The notes beneath the pieces are model-generated. The model saw only the letters and a list, made by a program, of their open reading frames with translations. It had not been told where the DNA came from and searched no databases. From Pseudomonas mucidolens (GTDB lineage: Bacteria > Pseudomonadota > Gammaproteobacteria > Pseudomonadales > Pseudomonadaceae): 64,000 bases of DNA. Both the position numbers and the translations under genes were made by a program. Below are positions 44,897 to 57,400 of the stretch, piece after piece (within the stretch, counting starts at the first letter, position 1; each line of letters opens with the position of its first letter). The stretch spans positions 5,518,001 to 5,582,000 of the forward strand of contig NZ_LT629802.1 in the NCBI RefSeq assembly GCF_900106045.1, written 5' to 3'.

Positions 44897-46819
44897 TCAC
44901 TGCGATTTCCGGACCCGTAGGTACCACTCGGAGAGCAGGCGCACCTGTTTGTCGGTGTAGCCACGCTCGACCATGCGTGTGACGAAGTCGTTGTGTTTTT
45001 GCTGATCCTCCTTGCTGGCCTTGGCGTTGAAGCTGATGACCGGCAGCAGGTCCTCGGTGTTGGAGAACATTTTCTTCTCGATGACCACCCGCAGCTTTTC
45101 ATAGCTGAGCCAGGTCGGATTCTTGCCGTTGTTGTTGGCCCGTGCGCGCAGGACGAAGTTGACGATTTCGTTGCGGAAATCCTTCGGATTGCTGATGCCC
45201 GCCGGTTTTTCGATCTTCTCCAGCTCTTCGTTGAGTGCCACGCGATTGAGGATTTCGCCGGTTTCCGGGTCGCGGTATTCCTGGTCCTGGATCCAGAAGT
45301 CGGCGTACAGCACGTAGCGGTCGAAAATATTCTGGCCGTACTCGCTGTAGGACTCCAGGTACGCGGTCTGGATTTCCTTGCCGATGAATTCGATATAGCG
45401 CGGTGCCAGGTATTCCTTGAGGAAGCGCAGGTAGCGTTCGCGGGTTTCGGCCTGGAACTGTTCCTGTTCGATCTGCTGCTCGAGTACATACAGCAGGTGG
45501 ACCGGGTTGGCGGCGATCTCGTGCGGGTCGAAGTTGAATACCTTGGACAGGATCTTGAAGGCAAAACGCGTCGACAGGCCGTTCATGCCTTCATCAACCC
45601 CGGCTGTGTCGCGGTATTCCTGGATCGATTTGGCCTTGGGATCGGTGTCCTTGAGGTTTTCACCGTCGTAGACGCGCATCTTCGAGTAGATATTGGAGTT
45701 TTCCGGCTCCTTGAGACGCGACAGCACGGTGAACTGCGCGAGCATTTTCAAGGTGTCGGGTGCGCAATGTGCCTTGGCCAGAGAGCTATTGAACAGCAAC
45801 TTGTCGTAAATCTTGATTTCATCACTGACACGCAGGCAATACGGCACCTTGACGATGTAGATCCGGTCAATGAACGCCTCGTTGTTCTTGTTGTTGCGGA
45901 AGGTGTGCCATTCCGATTCGTTGGAGTGGGCCAGCAGGATCCCGCTATACGGAATGGCGCCCAGGCCTTCGGTGCTGTTGTAGTTGCCTTCCTGGGTGGC
46001 GGTCAGCAGTGGGTGCAGCACCTTGATCGGTGCCTTGAACATCTCCACGAACTCCATCAGGCCCTGGTTGGCCCGGCATAGCGCGCCCGAGTAGCTGTAG
46101 GCATCGGCATCGTTCTGCGGGAATTCCTCGAGCTTGCGGATATCGACCTTGCCCACCAGCGCCGAGATATCCTGGTTGTTCTCGTCACCCGGTTCGGTCT
46201 TGGCCACGGCGATCTGGTTAAGGATCGACGGATACAGCTTCACCACCCGGAACTGGCTGATATCCCCGCCAAACTCGGAGAGGCGCTTGGTTGCCCAGGG
46301 CGACATGATGGTGTTGAGGTAGCGACGAGGGATGCCGAAGTCTTCTTCGAGGATCGCGCCGTCTTCCGTGGCATTGAACAGGCCCAGTGGCGATTCGAAC
46401 ACCGGGGAACCCTTGATCGCGTAGAACGGTACTTTTTCGATCAGTTGCTTGAGTTTTTCTGCCAGAGACGATTTACCACCGCCCACCGGGCCGAGCAGGT
46501 AAAGAATCTGTTTCTTCTCTTCCAGGCCTTGGGCGGCGTGGCGGAAATAGGAGACGATCTGGTCAATGCATTCTTCCATGCCATGGAAGTCTTCAAACGC
46601 CGGATAACGTCGGATCACCTTGTTGGAGAAGATTCGCGACAACCGCGAGTTGGACGCGGTGTCCACCAGCTCCGGCTCGCCAATCGCCAGTAGCAAGCGC
46701 TCAGCGGCAGATGCGTAGGCGCTGCGGTCCGCTTTGCACAGCTCAAGGTATTCCTGAAGCGAGAGCTCTTCCTGGCGTGTGGACTCGAAGCGTTGTTGGA
46801 AGTGGCTAAAAATACTCAT
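44897..46819 (-). CDS. prkA: PrkA-family serine protein kinase
   Basis: A 640-residue protein with an N-terminal AAA-like ATPase module (Walker A GPVGGGKSSLAEK near residue 110) and a C-terminal PrkA kinase-like domain. Known relatives (YeaG in E. coli, PrkA in Bacillus) affect stress adaptation; both kinase and AAA protease activities have been proposed. It heads the prkA-yeaH-spoVR run. A GAGGTGA site precedes ATG 46819. Confidence 0.96.
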   Translation of the reverse strand: MSIFSHFQQRFESTRQEELSLQEYLELCKADRSAYASAAERLLLAIGEPELVDTASNSRLSRIFSNKVIRRYPAFEDFHGMEECIDQIVSYFRHAAQGLEEKKQILYLLGPVGGGKSSLAEKLKQLIEKVPFYAIKGSPVFESPLGLFNATEDGAILEEDFGIPRRYLNTIMSPWATKRLSEFGGDISQFRVVKLYPSILNQIAVAKTEPGDENNQDISALVGKVDIRKLEEFPQNDADAYSYSGALCRANQGLMEFVEMFKAPIKVLHPLLTATQEGNYNSTEGLGAIPYSGILLAHSNESEWHTFRNNKNNEAFIDRIYIVKVPYCLRVSDEIKIYDKLLFNSSLAKAHCAPDTLKMLAQFTVLSRLKEPENSNIYSKMRVYDGENLKDTDPKAKSIQEYRDTAGVDEGMNGLSTRFAFKILSKVFNFDPHEIAANPVHLLYVLEQQIEQEQFQAETRERYLRFLKEYLAPRYIEFIGKEIQTAYLESYSEYGQNIFDRYVLYADFWIQDQEYRDPETGEILNRVALNEELEKIEKPAGISNPKDFRNEIVNFVLRARANNNGKNPTWLSYEKLRVVIEKKMFSNTEDLLPVISFNAKASKEDQQKHNDFVTRMVERGYTDKQVRLLSEWYLRVRKSQ

Positions 46820-46877
46820 GACGTCGTCACCTCGCTCGATACGTGGAGCCGACGCCGGATCAATCAGTCGATGCTGG

Positions 46878-46902
46878 CAGCCACGGGTGTTGGCCGTGGC
46901 TG
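46878..46902. other. Hairpin in the prkA leader region
   Basis: CAGCCACGG and CCGTGGCTG pair perfectly around a 7-base loop, 59 bases upstream of prkA, and on the plus strand are followed by TTTT. As no plus-strand gene lies to the left, it may be a structured 5' leader of prkA. Confidence 0.5.
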
Positions 46903-47061
46903 TTTTCCCCCCAGAACACCCTGAAAATGCTACCGATGACCCGTACGCCGGTGTACCGGCTCTCCCCTGTTTTGGATGGCCTGCGCTTAAGGATAGTTCG
47001 GAATCCGGGAGTTCAAGGCGAGATACGCAATTAGTTTGCGCGTACCGTTTGTCAGAAGCGG

Positions 47062-47090
47062 CGCTAGCCCAAGCATCACGTGGGCTAGCG
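47062..47090 (-). terminator. Hairpin downstream of glpE
   Basis: CGCTAGCCCA and TGGGCTAGCG pair perfectly around a 9-base loop, 14 bases after the glpE stop. There is no U-run in the glpE direction, so termination is only presumed. Confidence 0.55.
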
Positions 47091-47104
47091 AGGTTTGAAA
47101 AAAA

Positions 47105-47434
47105 TTATTGTGAATCGATCGAGGCAATTTCCTCGGGATACGTCGTCCGCCACAACTCAAAGCCGCCATCCAGGCTGTAGACATCGCTGAAGCCTTGGCT
47201 GACCAGATAGGCCGCCGCGCTTTGGCTGGAGTTGCCGTGGTAGCAGGCCACGATCACCGGCGCATCGAGGTCGGCGGCACGGATGAAGTCGGCGATGGAA
47301 TGGTTATCCAGATGCCGGGCGCCGCTGATGTGGCTCGCAGCATAAGTGGCCGGGTCGCGGATATCGACGACCACCGCGCCTTGTTCGCGCAGCGCCTGGG
47401 CTTGTTCGGGAGGGATACGTTTGAATTCGCTCAT
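47105..47434 (-). CDS. glpE: Thiosulfate sulfurtransferase GlpE (single-domain rhodanese)
   Basis: A 109-residue single rhodanese domain. It has [20 protein letters not shown] and the active-site loop [12 protein letters not shown] with the catalytic Cys that carries the persulfide. ATG 47434 is chosen over the GTG directly before it. It lies 32 bases after apaH in the same direction. Confidence 0.93.
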   Translation of the reverse strand: MSEFKRIPPEQAQALREQGAVVVDIRDPATYAASHISGARHLDNHSIADFIRAADLDAPVIVACYHGNSSQSAAAYLVSQGFSDVYSLDGGFELWRTTYPEEIASIDSQ

Positions 47435-47466
47435 CACGGGATCCTGGGGCTGAGTGAAAGCGCTGT

Positions 47467-48318
47467 CTAGCGCTTTGTCGTGGCTTGGTGTTGTTCAAAA
47501 AGAAGAGTGTCGCACTGACAGTCCAGGCGCTCACCGGTGTCGATGTTCATAAGGGTCATGGCGCCACCCCAGACACAGCCGGTATCGAGGGCGAACACGC
47601 CGGGCTCATTGCATTTTCCTTCAAGGGCTGCCCAATGACCGAAGATGATCCGGGTCTCAGCGGTCTTGCGCTCCTGGTGCTCGAACCAGGGCTTGTAGCC
47701 GGGCAGTGCGGTATCGACGCCTTCCTTGCTCTTGAGGTCGAGCTTGCCATCGGCGGTGCAGAAGCGCATGCGGGTAAAGTAGTTAGTGATGACTCGCAGC
47801 CGCGCAACGCCGGCCAAGTCGTTATCCCACTTCACCGGTTCGTTGCCGTACATGCCGTCCAGATAGGTTGCGAACAGATTGTCATCGGCCAGGGCCGCTT
47901 CGACTTCGGCAGCGCACTTGAGGGCTTTGTTCAGCGTCCATTGTGGCGGAATGCCGGCATGGACCAGCACGGTGTTGCGGCTTTCATCGTAATGCACGAG
48001 TTTTTGCCGGCGCAGCCAGTCCAGCAGCTCGGCGCGATCGGGTGCTTCAAGTATTTCGCGCAGCGTATCGCCCTTTTTCAGACGCTCGATGTTTCTGTCG
48101 ACTGCCAGCAGGTGCAGGTCGTGGTTGCCCAGCACGCACACCAGGGCGTCGCGCATGCCATAGAGAAAACGCAGTGTCTCAAGGGACTTCGGGCCGCGGT
48201 TTACCAGGTCACCCACCAGCCAGAGACGGTCTTTCACCGGGTCGAAAGCTACACGGTCCATCAGGCGCTTGAGTGGCTCCAGGCAGCCCTGCAGATCACC
48301 GACGGCATACGTCGCCAT
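47467..48318 (-). CDS. apaH: Diadenosine tetraphosphatase ApaH
   Basis: A 283-residue metallophosphatase that splits Ap4A symmetrically to two ADP; it also removes NpnN caps from RNA. The PPP-family motifs are present: [18 protein letters not shown] and later HAGIPPQW. Its ATG overlaps the apaG stop by one base (TGATG), so the two are coupled. Confidence 0.98.
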   Translation of the reverse strand: MATYAVGDLQGCLEPLKRLMDRVAFDPVKDRLWLVGDLVNRGPKSLETLRFLYGMRDALVCVLGNHDLHLLAVDRNIERLKKGDTLREILEAPDRAELLDWLRRQKLVHYDESRNTVLVHAGIPPQWTLNKALKCAAEVEAALADDNLFATYLDGMYGNEPVKWDNDLAGVARLRVITNYFTRMRFCTADGKLDLKSKEGVDTALPGYKPWFEHQERKTAETRIIFGHWAALEGKCNEPGVFALDTGCVWGGAMTLMNIDTGERLDCQCDTLLFEQHQATTKR

Positions 48319-48698
48319 CAGTGCAAGGCTCCGGGCACGGCCAGGCGGAAGGGGGCGATGATGGCGTCGAAATGTTTGCCATCGTCGGCGAGCATTTGAT
48401 AGCTGCCTTGCATGTTGCCCACGTGCGATGTCATCACCGTGCCGCTGCTGTAGGTGTGGCTTTTGCCGGGGGCGATGAGCGGTTGCTGGCCGACGACGCC
48501 GGCGCCGCGGACTTCTTCCACCTGACCATCACCATCAGTGATGACCCAGTGGCGGGACAGCAGCTTGGCCGCAATCGAGCCGTTGTTCTTCACGGTTACC
48601 GTGTAAGCGAAGGCGAAGCGGTTCTGTTCGGGTTGTGATTGTTCCGTCAGGAAGCGGGTGACGACGCTGACGTCGATCTGATAACGAGGATCGGACAT
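48318..48698 (-). CDS. apaG: ApaG protein (DUF525)
   Basis: A 126-residue immunoglobulin-like fold protein of unknown function, with the family segments [20 protein letters not shown] and [18 protein letters not shown]. The start is ATG 48698 ([12 protein letters not shown]), the family start; the longer open frame is not conserved. It lies between rsmA and apaH as in E. coli. Confidence 0.97.
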   Translation of the reverse strand: MSDPRYQIDVSVVTRFLTEQSQPEQNRFAFAYTVTVKNNGSIAAKLLSRHWVITDGDGQVEEVRGAGVVGQQPLIAPGKSHTYSSGTVMTSHVGNMQGSYQMLADDGKHFDAIIAPFRLAVPGALH

Positions 48699-48833
48699 GC
48701 GAGAGGCCTTAAAAGCAAAAGCGGGGGAACAACTGATGTCGATCAGTCTAGGCCAATTATCAGGCGCTAGACCAGACATGTAGTAATGCACGCCTGCCAG
48801 ATGAAAAAGTTCTGTCGATGGGGCGCGGTTCAA

Positions 48834-48857
48834 TGTGGGAGCGGGCTTGCTCCCACC
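48834..48857. repeat. REP-type palindrome between rsmA and apaG
   Basis: GTGGGAGC-GGGCTT-GCTCCCAC followed by CTTTT. It is a common Pseudomonas REP form and may also terminate rsmA transcripts. Confidence 0.75.
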
Positions 48858-48889
48858 TTTTAGATCGCGTCGAGTGACTGTCCTACGCC

Positions 48890-49702
48890 TTATTCCGCTG
48901 CCGGCGCGGGCTGGATCGCGAGTTGATCGGCCAGGCGCACGAAGGCAGCCAAGTCCAGTTGCTCGGGGCGCAGGCTGCCGTCGACGCCCGCGGCCTCGAT
49001 CTCGGCGTTGCTGAGCAAGGCTTTGAGGGTGTTGCGCAGGGTCTTGCGGCGCTGGTTGAAGGCTTCACGCACCACGCGCTCGAGCAGACGGTGATCCTTG
49101 GCCGGGTGCGGCAGGACGGCGTGAGGCACCAGGCGCACGATGGCTGAGTCGACCTTGGGCGGCGGATTGAATGCCCCCGGGCCGACATTGAACAGATGTT
49201 CAACCCGGCAATGGTACTGAACCATGATCGACAAACGCCCCCAGTCGCCACCACCAGGACCGGCTGCCAGGCGCTCGACCACTTCCTTTTGCAGCATGAA
49301 GTGCATGTCGCGGATGATGCTGGCGTTGTTCAGCAGGTGAAAGATCAGCGGGGTGGAGATGTTGTAAGGCAGGTTGCCGACCACCCGCAGGCTGTTCGGC
49401 GCGGCGTTCAGGCTAGTGAAGTCGAACTTCAGCGCGTCGCCCTGGTGCAGGTTGAAGTTGGGTTTGCTGGCGAACTGCTGGTTGAGAATCGGGATCAGGT
49501 CCTTGTCCAGCTCAACCACATCCAGTTGGCCGCCGCTGTTGAGCAAGCCTTGGGTCAAGGCGCCCTGGCCAGGGCCGATTTCCAGCAGACGGTCTTCGGG
49601 TTTGGCATGGATGGAGCGCAGGATGCGGTCGATCACGCCAGCGTCGTGCAGGAAGTTCTGCCCGAAACGCTTGCGCGCGCGGTGTTGGTAATGCTCGGTC
49701 AT
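48890..49702 (-). CDS. rsmA: 16S rRNA dimethyladenosine transferase RsmA (KsgA)
   Basis: A 270-residue SAM-dependent methyltransferase that dimethylates two adjacent adenines near the 3' end of 16S rRNA. It opens [20 protein letters not shown], with the SAM loop [12 protein letters not shown] and the catalytic NLPYNIST. Its start overlaps the pdxA stop by 4 bases. Confidence 0.98.
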   Translation of the reverse strand: MTEHYQHRARKRFGQNFLHDAGVIDRILRSIHAKPEDRLLEIGPGQGALTQGLLNSGGQLDVVELDKDLIPILNQQFASKPNFNLHQGDALKFDFTSLNAAPNSLRVVGNLPYNISTPLIFHLLNNASIIRDMHFMLQKEVVERLAAGPGGGDWGRLSIMVQYHCRVEHLFNVGPGAFNPPPKVDSAIVRLVPHAVLPHPAKDHRLLERVVREAFNQRRKTLRNTLKALLSNAEIEAAGVDGSLRPEQLDLAAFVRLADQLAIQPAPAAE

Positions 49703-50688
49703 ATACGGGTCTCGGCCATCTGGTAGGCGGTTTCCAGGGCCACGTGCAGGCTGCCGGTGTCGATTTTTCCACTGCCCGCCAGATCCAGGGCGGTGCCATG
49801 GTCGACGGAAGTGCGGATGATCGGCAGGCCAAGTGTCACGTTGACTGCGGCGCCGAAGCCTTTGTACTTCAGTACGGGCAGTCCCTGGTCGTGGTACATC
49901 GCCAGCACTGCATCACAGTGCTCCAGATATTTAGGGGTAAACAGAGTGTCCGCAGGCAATGGGCCATGCAGGTCCATGCCTTCGTTGCGCAGGCGCTCTA
50001 GTGTCGGTTCGATGATGTCGATTTCTTCATGGCCCAAATGACCGCCTTCGCCGGCGTGGGGGTTGAGGCCACAGACCAGGATGCGCGGATGGGCGATGCC
50101 GAATTTTTGTTGCAGGTCGGCATGCAGGATGCGCGTTACGCGCTCCAGGCGTTCGGCGGTGATGGCATCGGCGACATCGCGCAGCGGCAGATGCGTGGTC
50201 ACCAGCGCGACTCGCAGCCCGCGTGTAGCCAGCATCATGACCACTTGTGCGGTGTTCGTCAGCTCGGCAAGAAACTCGGTATGGCCGGAAAAGGCGATGC
50301 CCGCTTCGTTGATCACGCCTTTGTGCACAGGCGCGGTGATCATGCCGGCAAAGTCGCCTTGGACACAGCCGAGCCCGGCGCGGGTCAGGGTCTCCAGGAC
50401 AAAGGCCGCGTTGGCCTTGTCCAGTGTTCCGGCGACGACCTTCGCCTGAAGCGGGGTATCCCACACATACAGGCTACCCGCCGGGGCGGGCAGGTCGGGC
50501 CAGTTGCCGGGCGCCACGTCCAGTAGATCGACAGCCACACCCAGCTGCGCGGCCCGCTCGAGGAGCAGGTCGCGGCTGGTAATGGCAATCAGGGGATGTG
50601 GCTGAGGTTGCGTGGCGAGCAGCAGGCACAGGTCTGGACCAATGCCGGCCGGCTCGCCGGGTGTTACCGCGAAACGCTGGGGTTTCAC
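49699..50688 (-). CDS. pdxA: 4-hydroxythreonine-4-phosphate dehydrogenase PdxA
   Basis: A 329-residue NAD-dependent enzyme of pyridoxal phosphate synthesis. It has [20 protein letters not shown] at the start, metal-binding His residues in [10 protein letters not shown] and [13 protein letters not shown], and [12 protein letters not shown] near the C-terminus. It overlaps both surA and rsmA by a few bases. Confidence 0.98.
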   Translation of the reverse strand: MKPQRFAVTPGEPAGIGPDLCLLLATQPQPHPLIAITSRDLLLERAAQLGVAVDLLDVAPGNWPDLPAPAGSLYVWDTPLQAKVVAGTLDKANAAFVLETLTRAGLGCVQGDFAGMITAPVHKGVINEAGIAFSGHTEFLAELTNTAQVVMMLATRGLRVALVTTHLPLRDVADAITAERLERVTRILHADLQQKFGIAHPRILVCGLNPHAGEGGHLGHEEIDIIEPTLERLRNEGMDLHGPLPADTLFTPKYLEHCDAVLAMYHDQGLPVLKYKGFGAAVNVTLGLPIIRTSVDHGTALDLAGSGKIDTGSLHVALETAYQMAETRI

Positions 50689-52019
50689 TGAGCAGCCTGG
50701 TCGGTGTCGATCTGCTCGGCGCCAGGAAGCTTGTTTTCCACGTAGGCTTCGTCACGGATCTGACGCAGCCAGGTTTGCAGCTCTTCGTCGTATTTGCGGT
50801 TACGCAGCACGTTCAGCGCCTGTTGTTCGCGGGCCTGACTGGTGTTGTCGGTGGCGCGGCGGCCAAGGACTTCCAGGACATGCCAGCCATATTGAGTCTT
50901 GAAAGGTTTGGACAATACGCCTTGCGGGGTCTCGGCCATTACTTGCTGGAACTCGGGTACCAGTGCTTTCGGATCGATCCAGTTCAGGTCGCCGCCGTTG
51001 AGGGCGGAACCTGGATCTTCCGAAAAGCTCTTGGCCAGGGTGGCGAAGTCTTCACCGCTTTCGATGCGGTCATAAATCTTCTCGGCCAATTCCTTGGTTT
51101 GCGCTTCGGTACGGATTTCGCTGGGTTTGACCAGGATGTGACGAACGTGCACCTCGTCTTTCAGCGAAGTCTCGCCGCCACGGCGCTCCAGCAACTTGAG
51201 GATAATGAAACCGCCTGGCGTACGAGCAGGCTGGGTGATGTCCCCAACTTGCATGGCGCTCAGTTCGCGGTCAAACGGCGGGGGCAATTGAGCCGCTTTA
51301 CGCCAGCCCATGTCGCCGCCTTCCAGTGCGTTGTCGCTGCCGGACTGGGTAATCGCCATTTGTGCGAAGTCGGCACCGGCTTTCAGTCGCTCATAGATCG
51401 CCTGGGTTTTTGCCGCGGCTGCGTTGAGTTGCTCGGCGTTGGCGCTGTCTGGCGTCGGGATCAGGATGTTGGCCAGGTGCAGCTCTTCGGAAAGCTGCAT
51501 TTTGCCCAGGTCCGACGCCAGGAAGTTCTTCACTTCCTGTTCCGATACTTGAACCCGCTCGGCCACCCGGCGCTGGCGTACACGGCTAATGATCATTTCG
51601 CGGCGAATCTGGTCGCGGGCGTCCTCATAGGACAGGCCGTCGCGGGCCAGGGCGGCGCGGAACTGATCAATGCTCATGTTGTTGCGCTGGGCAATTGTGC
51701 CGATCGCCTGGTTCAGCTCTTCGTCGGTGATACGGATACCGGAGCGTTCGCCGATCTGCAATTGCAGGTTTTCGACGATCAGGCGATCCAGGACTTGCTG
51801 GTCCAGCACGCTGGTCGGCGGCACGCCACCGCCACGCTTGGCGATAGTCTGCTGAACCTCCTTGACCCGGTGGTCCAGTTGGCTCTGCATGATCACGTCG
51901 TTGTCGACGATGGCCACGACCTTGTCCAGCGGTTGAACGGCAGCCTGTGCCGTTGCAGTACCCAGGAACAGCGCGCCCAGCATCAGCGGGCGCAGACAAT
52001 CAGAAAGCTTGATCTTCAC
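50685..52019 (-). CDS. surA: Periplasmic chaperone/peptidyl-prolyl isomerase SurA
   Basis: A 444-residue periplasmic chaperone for outer-membrane proteins, including LptD encoded next to it. It has a signal peptide ([15 protein letters not shown]), an N-terminal SurA chaperone domain and two parvulin domains, centred at about residues 175-275 and 285-385, the second with [14 protein letters not shown]. The start is GTG 52019, inside the end of lptD (20-base overlap). Confidence 0.97.
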   Translation of the reverse strand: MKIKLSDCLRPLMLGALFLGTATAQAAVQPLDKVVAIVDNDVIMQSQLDHRVKEVQQTIAKRGGGVPPTSVLDQQVLDRLIVENLQLQIGERSGIRITDEELNQAIGTIAQRNNMSIDQFRAALARDGLSYEDARDQIRREMIISRVRQRRVAERVQVSEQEVKNFLASDLGKMQLSEELHLANILIPTPDSANAEQLNAAAAKTQAIYERLKAGADFAQMAITQSGSDNALEGGDMGWRKAAQLPPPFDRELSAMQVGDITQPARTPGGFIILKLLERRGGETSLKDEVHVRHILVKPSEIRTEAQTKELAEKIYDRIESGEDFATLAKSFSEDPGSALNGGDLNWIDPKALVPEFQQVMAETPQGVLSKPFKTQYGWHVLEVLGRRATDNTSQAREQQALNVLRNRKYDEELQTWLRQIRDEAYVENKLPGAEQIDTDQAAQ

Positions 52020-54798
52020 GTTTACGATAACCTTGGATGCCTTTGTCGAGGAAGCTCTCTACCTTGGCGCCGGTCAGGCCACCAAGTCCCTTCAGGACAA
52101 TTTGGAAGAAGAGCCCATGGTCGCCTTTTTCGTTCAGCGGGGCGAGCTGGGTGTATTCGTCGTTGGAAACCCAATAACGGTTGATCACACGCAGTTTCCA
52201 GCAGCAGTTGTCATACTCGAAACCACCGAAGGCTTCCAGCGTGCGGTTGCGGGCGTAGTCGTACTGCCAGCGGGTGATCAGGTTCCACTGCGGAATGATC
52301 GGCCACATCATCGAGAAGTCGTGTTGCTGGATTTTGTAGTAATCCTCCACGTAGTTCGCTTGGCCGGGACGTCCGTAGTCACCGCCAAACTGCCATTCAC
52401 CCGTCAGCTGGTTGTAGACCACCTGGTCGTTGCGATAGCGATAACCGATGTTGACGATCTTGTTCGGGTTGTCTTCCGGCTGGTAGTGGAACATTGCACT
52501 GCCCGAACGCGGGCTGTGGCTGTCGGTGTCCCAGTTGTAGTCGGCAGTGGCGCGCCAGTCGCGGTTGAAGCGGAACTCGTAGTCCAGGGCGATTGGCGAG
52601 ACATTCGATTGGGAGTCGGCGCGGTCGGCGGCAAGGACGCCTGGCAGCTGGACTTCACGATCCTTGAAATACACGGCCTGGCCGATAGCTACGCGCTGAC
52701 GTTCAAAGCCGTTCTCTTCAATCCAGCGACTGGTCAGGCCAAACGACAGCTTGTTCTCGTCGCCGATCCGATCGCCGCCCGAGAAGCGGTTGTCACGGAA
52801 CAGCGAGGCGTAGCTGAAGGTCGATTCACTGGTGTCGAACACCGGAATGTCGGTCTGATCTTTCTCGGGTACATAAAGATAGAACAGACGCGGTTCCAGG
52901 GTCTGACTGTAGTTCTTGCCGAACCATTGAGTGGAGCGATCGAAGTAAAGACCGCTGTCGATACTGGCAATCGGAACGGAGCGATCCGGGGAACTTTTGA
53001 ACTCGTCGCCAGCTGCAACAAGAGCATCCTTGCCTTTGTTATCCAGGTCGAGGTCGTACTTCGTATAGACGTACTTGAGCTTCGGCGTGATATAGCCGTA
53101 GGACGCATTCATCGGCAGCGAAATGCTTGGCGCGAAGTTCAGTCGAGTACCGTTGGCGCGTTTCAAGCCTCGAACGTTTTCATCCAGGCGAAGTTCGCCT
53201 ACAGTGCCGTCATCGTTGAACGGCCCACCATCTTCGTTGGTTACATTGCCGGTCCTGAGGTTCCGATCAAATCGGACCGCTTCGGTTTCATAGGCAAAAT
53301 TCAGTCCACCCGGATGATAAGGCAGTGCACCGTTGAAGGTGAGTTGAGGCAGCCGATTATACGGGGTTATCTGGGAAATCGTTGCCAGCTCGTAAGCTTG
53401 CAGATTCAGGCGAGCCGTGTAGCCATCACCGCGATAACTGACAGCACCTTGCTGGTTGACGACGTCCTGAGTTTCAATGCCAATCTGATTGGACTTCAGA
53501 TCCTGAAAATAGAATGGGTCGCTGATGTCGGTGTAATCGACTTCAGTCAATACCCGCGAATCCAAACCACCCTTGTGCTGCCAGTTCACCATGTACCGAG
53601 TTTTTTCGTAATCGGTCTGTTTTTTGCGCTCGTCGTTGTCGTCATTCAGATACGCGCCGCCGAACTGACCTTCGCTGGACTTGGTGAGGTAGCGGAATTC
53701 GCCTTCCATCAACAGGCCGCGCTTGGTCATGTATTGCGGGTACAACGTGGCGTCGTAGTTTGGCGCCAGGTTGAAGTAGTACGGGGTCGTCAAGGTAAAC
53801 CCGGTTTCGCTGCCGGTACTGAAGCTTGGCGGCAGGAAGCCGGACTGACGACGGTCGTCGATCGGGAAATAGATATACGGGGTGTACAGGATCGGAATGT
53901 TCTTGACCCGCAACGTCGCGTTGGTGGCGGTACCGAAACCGGTCGCCGGGTTCAACGTGATGTTGTTGCCCCGCAGCTGCCAGGCATTGCTGTCTGGCTC
54001 GCAGGTGGTGTACGTACCGTCCTTGAGACGGATGATCGCGTTTTCGGCACGCTTGGCGTACAGCGCGTTTCCGCGGATGCGCGATTTGTGCATGACGTAT
54101 TCGGCGTTGTCGATCTGCGCCGCACCGGTGTCCAGTTGGACCTCGGCGCGATCGCCGACGATCAGCGCACCGTTGTCGCGCAGACGGACTTTGCCGTTCA
54201 GCTCGCCACGGTTCTCGGCCTGGTACAGGTTGGCCTCGTCGGCCTCAATCTGCATGCTGCCTTGACGCATGACCACGTCGCCGGCGAGGGAAGCGATCTG
54301 CTGCTCCTGCTCGTAACGGGACGCCTTGGCACCGATGAAGGTTGGGGCGTCGCTCTTGTCCGTCTTGTCGTTCATGCCGGGGCGGATCGGCTCGATGTAC
54401 GCACCGGCGCAATAAGGACCGGTTTCGGCCAGTTGCGCAGCGGTGAGTTTCTCGCGCGGAACCCAGTCCAGGTGGCTGTAGTCGGCGCTGCGCGAACGCA
54501 GGCCACGGCCCTTGGATTCAGTGACCAGCAGGGTCTTGGGTTCGGCCTCGGCACTGGCAGCCTCGCCTTGCGGCGTGCTGTTGGCCGAGCTGACGGCGCT
54601 GCCGTCATGCACCGGGCGCGGTGGTAGTGGGGCGGCGCTGGTTTTCGGTGCACAATCCCAGGCACCCGAAGCAGAGACTGAGCAGTCATACTGTTCCGCG
54701 GCGACCACGAATGAGGTGGCGAAGGGTTGCATGGCCAGCAGACTGCCGGTTACCAGCAACGGAAATTTTCTACGAAACGCGGGGGATTTCAATGCCAT
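52000..54798 (-). CDS. lptD: LPS-assembly protein LptD
   Basis: A 932-residue outer-membrane beta-barrel that inserts lipopolysaccharide into the outer leaflet together with LptE. It has a signal peptide, a Pseudomonas-type N-terminal extension (about residues 25-120), an OstA periplasmic jellyroll ([20 protein letters not shown]), and a large barrel whose strands alternate aromatic residues. Cysteines near the N-terminus (YDCSV, WDCAP) and C-terminus (DNCCW) are those used for disulfides. ATG 54798 ([12 protein letters not shown]) fits the family. Confidence 0.98.
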   Translation of the reverse strand: MALKSPAFRRKFPLLVTGSLLAMQPFATSFVVAAEQYDCSVSASGAWDCAPKTSAAPLPPRPVHDGSAVSSANSTPQGEAASAEAEPKTLLVTESKGRGLRSRSADYSHLDWVPREKLTAAQLAETGPYCAGAYIEPIRPGMNDKTDKSDAPTFIGAKASRYEQEQQIASLAGDVVMRQGSMQIEADEANLYQAENRGELNGKVRLRDNGALIVGDRAEVQLDTGAAQIDNAEYVMHKSRIRGNALYAKRAENAIIRLKDGTYTTCEPDSNAWQLRGNNITLNPATGFGTATNATLRVKNIPILYTPYIYFPIDDRRQSGFLPPSFSTGSETGFTLTTPYYFNLAPNYDATLYPQYMTKRGLLMEGEFRYLTKSSEGQFGGAYLNDDNDERKKQTDYEKTRYMVNWQHKGGLDSRVLTEVDYTDISDPFYFQDLKSNQIGIETQDVVNQQGAVSYRGDGYTARLNLQAYELATISQITPYNRLPQLTFNGALPYHPGGLNFAYETEAVRFDRNLRTGNVTNEDGGPFNDDGTVGELRLDENVRGLKRANGTRLNFAPSISLPMNASYGYITPKLKYVYTKYDLDLDNKGKDALVAAGDEFKSSPDRSVPIASIDSGLYFDRSTQWFGKNYSQTLEPRLFYLYVPEKDQTDIPVFDTSESTFSYASLFRDNRFSGGDRIGDENKLSFGLTSRWIEENGFERQRVAIGQAVYFKDREVQLPGVLAADRADSQSNVSPIALDYEFRFNRDWRATADYNWDTDSHSPRSGSAMFHYQPEDNPNKIVNIGYRYRNDQVVYNQLTGEWQFGGDYGRPGQANYVEDYYKIQQHDFSMMWPIIPQWNLITRWQYDYARNRTLEAFGGFEYDNCCWKLRVINRYWVSNDEYTQLAPLNEKGDHGLFFQIVLKGLGGLTGAKVESFLDKGIQGYRKREDQAF

Positions 54799-54928
54799 CT
54801 TATTAGTCCGGGCTTCCTGCGTGCCATCTGCCCGCGGTGTGGGCCGCACGCCTCTCGATGGTCTGAAAAAGATGCGTGATAATAAAGCATGACCCGCTTG
54901 ACGGCTAGCGCCGTCGGAGACCCTTGTA

Positions 54929-56625
<1,697 letters not shown>

Positions 56626-56626
56626 G

Positions 56627-57394
56627 ATGCTCTGGCCAGGGACTCTGATTGGAGCCGGGGCGGGCTTTGCCATCGCCAGTATCCCCGGGGCCATGCTCGG
56701 TGCACTGCTGGGCCAGGCGCTGGATCGGCGCTTGCAACTGCACAGTTGGGCACAGTTGCGCGAGCGCTTGGGCGGCCGTCCGGCGCTGCGCAACGACGAA
56801 TTGTTGTTTGTCTTATTGGGCCGCCTGGCCAAGAGCAATGGGCGGATAGTGGATGGGCATATCCAGCAGGCGCGGGTGGAAATGAGCGCTCTGGAGATGT
56901 CCGAAGCGGCTCGGCGGCGGGCGATTGCCGCGTTCAATCGCGGCAAGACGGGATCGGACCAGGTGCGTGGCTACCTGCGGCTGCTCAAGGTTCAACCCTA
57001 TGCGGCGGAAGGCGTGTTGCGCGCTTGCTGGCGTATGGTCTGGGCCGATGGCAAGGCCAGCAGCGCCGAACGCGAATTGATTCTGCTGTGGGGCAAGTGG
57101 TTGGGCTGGACACCGCAACAAGTCCAGGCACTCGCTCATGACTACCAGCCTGAACGCAAACCGCTGGCCAACCGCGGCGGGAGTTATCAGGAGGCGCTGC
57201 GGATCCTCGGCGTGACGGCCACCACGGAGTCGGCGGTCATCAAGCGGGCGTATCGGCGGCTGCTCAGCCGCCACCACCCGGACAAGATTGCCGGCAGTGG
57301 CGCGACCCCCGCGCAAGTGCGCGAGGCGACGGAGAGAACCCGCGAGCTGCATAGCGCGTATGCGCTGATTCGGCAGCAACGGGATTTGCGCTAG
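56627..57394 (+). CDS. TerB/DnaJ-domain protein (DjlA-like)
   Basis: A 255-residue protein. It has an N-terminal glycine-rich hydrophobic segment (residues 6-30), a TerB-type helical domain (about residues 60-165) and a C-terminal J domain with RHHPDK. This is the DjlA layout, in which the J domain stimulates DnaK near the membrane. It begins one base after murU, so it is probably cotranscribed. Confidence 0.93.
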   Translation: MLWPGTLIGAGAGFAIASIPGAMLGALLGQALDRRLQLHSWAQLRERLGGRPALRNDELLFVLLGRLAKSNGRIVDGHIQQARVEMSALEMSEAARRRAIAAFNRGKTGSDQVRGYLRLLKVQPYAAEGVLRACWRMVWADGKASSAERELILLWGKWLGWTPQQVQALAHDYQPERKPLANRGGSYQEALRILGVTATTESAVIKRAYRRLLSRHHPDKIAGSGATPAQVREATERTRELHSAYALIRQQRDLR

Positions 57395-57400
57395 GGATGA

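Noticed and set aside
52009..54627. 872-codon plus-strand frame opposite lptD
   Set aside because: Antisense shadow; valine-rich composition results from the complementary codon bias of lptD.
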